DNA of 64,000 nt, from positions 8,565,527 through 8,629,526 of the forward strand of contig CM043870.1 of the NCBI GenBank assembly GCA_023846275.1. The letters are read 5' to 3'. The notes below the pieces were generated by a model, which worked only from the letters and a program-made list of their open reading frames with translations, was not told the DNA's origin and ran no database searches. Numbering within the stretch: the stretch's first letter is position 1; every line of letters begins with the position of its first letter. A program made the translations under genes and the position numbers. The DNA is from Vanilla planifolia. Taxonomy: Eukaryota > Streptophyta > Magnoliopsida > Asparagales > Orchidaceae. Positions 62,160 to 64,000 of this stretch are shown here, piece by piece.

Positions 62160-63760
62160 TAAAACATGTTTAATTAATCATTATTACTTTTTATCTATTA
62201 ATTATGTAAGATGATGTCTAATATTATACCAAAATTTTATATTTTTGGTTAAAATCATAACTATGGTTTGAAGTCATAATGAAATCATAGGGTATGATGT
62301 TGTACACTGTAATCATAGACTCAATAAACTATTGTGGTATGAATTAGATTGCATGAGGTATCTGACTCGTGCATGTGTTGTTTGATCATTGAAAGTAGAG
62401 TTTTCACTAGAATTATTTGAGTATGATTACTTCTTCATACAAGTACACCATTTATTTTCTCTTAGGATTTGTTATGTGTATAGGTTCAATTATGGTTAGA
62501 TGATACAAATTCTATATCTTATTATTATGACCATACTCTATTATGAGTGGATCATCAATGATATATATATCATACAATATGAAGTCTATGTAATAATTAT
62601 ACACTCCAATGAAAATATTATATAATTTAAAAAAATAAATTATTATATATACTAATATGATCAATATATTATACTAATATGACTTTATCTTGTTCCTATT
62701 TTCTAGACCAAACATTACAAAGTATTAGTCATAATTTTAGATTCATTAATAGTACAAAATTGATATTTGTTTCATATTAGTACATAAACTAATATATAAA
62801 GTTGCTTCACAAACAAAAATGCTAATGTGTTCAAATCATATCATAGGAGTACGTTCAAAACTTAACATATGTTTAATATTAGGATGTTCTTTTCATTAGA
62901 TTAGTATAATTAGTGTTAAAATTATTAGTTTATATACTTTTTAAATTTTTGTCATCATACTATAACAATAATAGTATTATATTAGTACACTAATTTATTA
63001 AGAATTTTTATTAATGCATGAGAAAGATTTATACTCAAAACTAATAGGTTAAGTTCATAAACCTTGGTCATTATCATACAAATATGATATATATCATATG
63101 AGTACGATCCATTTTTTAGTCGGGTTAATTTGGGTAAAATTTTCATCTTATAAGAATTTATGGTTTATGATCATAACATTTGAAATTTTCTTGATAGCTT
63201 AGCCTCTTGTAAAATTATGTTTTGTATGTTGGCAATCTATCCTTAGACTAGCATGATCAATTTAAGAAATGAGACCTAATTCATGACTTAAATAAAATTG
63301 GCCTTGAATATTATCGTACCAGTATGATCCTTCTATTATACTAGTATGATTCTTACGTACATAAGAGTTTAGTTTAAAGACTTAGTCTTTTATTAGATAT
63401 GAGCTTCTCAAACAACATATCAAACTATATGATCCTATATCATACAACATTTTTCTTAGAATTCATAATTTGGTCATGAGAGATTTTGTTTTATTCATAT
63501 TGTATAATGTCATCATTGTATATATAGGATACATTTGTACAAATAGAATGAGTTGATTAAATAGGAGAATCATTAATATGATCACTATATAATCATTATT
63601 TCCATGACATGATCTTCTCCACATACTAGTATGATTGGGATCTCGATAGTGTAGTAGCTATTTTGATCATTTTGGTAACCAGCTTTTTGCCATTGCAACT
63701 CTTTTAATCAGCTATATCTCCTTATGTTATATACATAGAAGTGAGTTTGAAAGAGAATAA
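62160..63760. other. AT-rich, palindrome-rich sequence (probable LTR)
   Basis: No coding seen. It contains repeated imperfect palindromes of the CATACTAGTATG type (63073, 63090, 63315, 63338, 63622). It may be the 5' LTR of the minus-strand Copia element, but no partner was found on the other side of that element. Confidence 0.4.
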
Positions 63761-64000
63761 TCTAATGATTCAATTGCTAAATCATTTTACAAGTGAAGTA
63801 AAATTCTTAGACATAGACTTAGCTTCAAGTATAGAACATCTTATTCCTACTACTTCTACTAATGTATTATGGGTCTTAATTATATATCTACTCATCTATT
63901 GAGTCAAAGTTGCCTATATTACTTGATAAAATCCTTTCATGGCATTTAGATCTATGCCACATTAATTTTGAAGAGCATGATATAGAACTTTGAGTGAATT
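63760..64000 (+). pseudogene. Copia pre-integrase fragment at the right edge
   Basis: Near 63938-63985 the plus strand reads SWHLDLCHINFEEHD, the WHxRLGHxNFE block of the GAG-pre-integrase domain. Worn sequence precedes it. It continues beyond the window. Confidence 0.4.

Overview
The window is nuclear DNA of a seed plant. It is very AT-rich, dense with decayed LTR retrotransposons and plant-type L1 LINEs, and holds one recognisable host gene, an intron-containing xyloglucan endotransglucosylase/hydrolase (XTH) at 24127-23066 on the minus strand. The XTH exons form a clear GC-rich island of about 1.2 kb. I cannot name the species. I see no rRNA, tRNA, CRISPR or bacterial-type feature.
1-22260: a nested mobile-element stack. 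A Ty1/Copia 3' end (pol remnant plus LTR) and its right flank appear to have been tandemly duplicated, with copy 1 at about 1260-3178 and copy 2 starting at about 3179. Copy 2 was later split twice: by a 11.5-kb minus-strand Ty3/Gypsy element (4155-15700, all domains recognisable but riddled with stops), then by a 5.5-kb plus-strand Ty3/Gypsy derivative (15935-21426) that lacks RT, RNase H and the integrase core. Copy 1 preserves the empty site for both insertions.
22261-24620: the XTH gene with 3' flank and promoter. Three exons join in frame to 298 codons, with a signal peptide, both catalytic glutamates, the adjacent N-glycosylation sequon and the C-terminal cysteines. A TATA-like box and a G-box lie upstream. 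This is the only locus likely to make a functional protein.
24620-41700: AT-rich spacer, then two related L1 LINEs in opposite orientation (26870-31750 plus; 41690-36260 minus). Both carry an array of about 80-bp tandem repeats in the homologous 3' region. They enclose about 4.5 kb with more minisatellites and a probable Gypsy LTR.
41700-64000: a SIRE-like Copia remnant with long LTRs (43160-49900), a plus-strand Gypsy gag-protease fragment (51240-52400), a third LINE on minus (56460-53720), a probable Gypsy LTR (56500-57515) abutting a minus-strand SIRE-like Copia gag-pol (61750-57516), a 179-bp tandem duplication, a palindrome-rich stretch, and a Copia fragment at the right edge.
The mobile elements show heavy decay, with many stops and with losses at conserved sites that look like C-to-T and G-to-A changes. 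The history of the region can be ordered from insertions and duplications. I found no convincing new functional system. The strongest unusual signals are the duplicated and twice-interrupted Copia unit with preserved empty sites, the tandem repeats in the LINE 3' regions, and the recurring CATACTAGTATG-like palindrome in LTR-type sequence.
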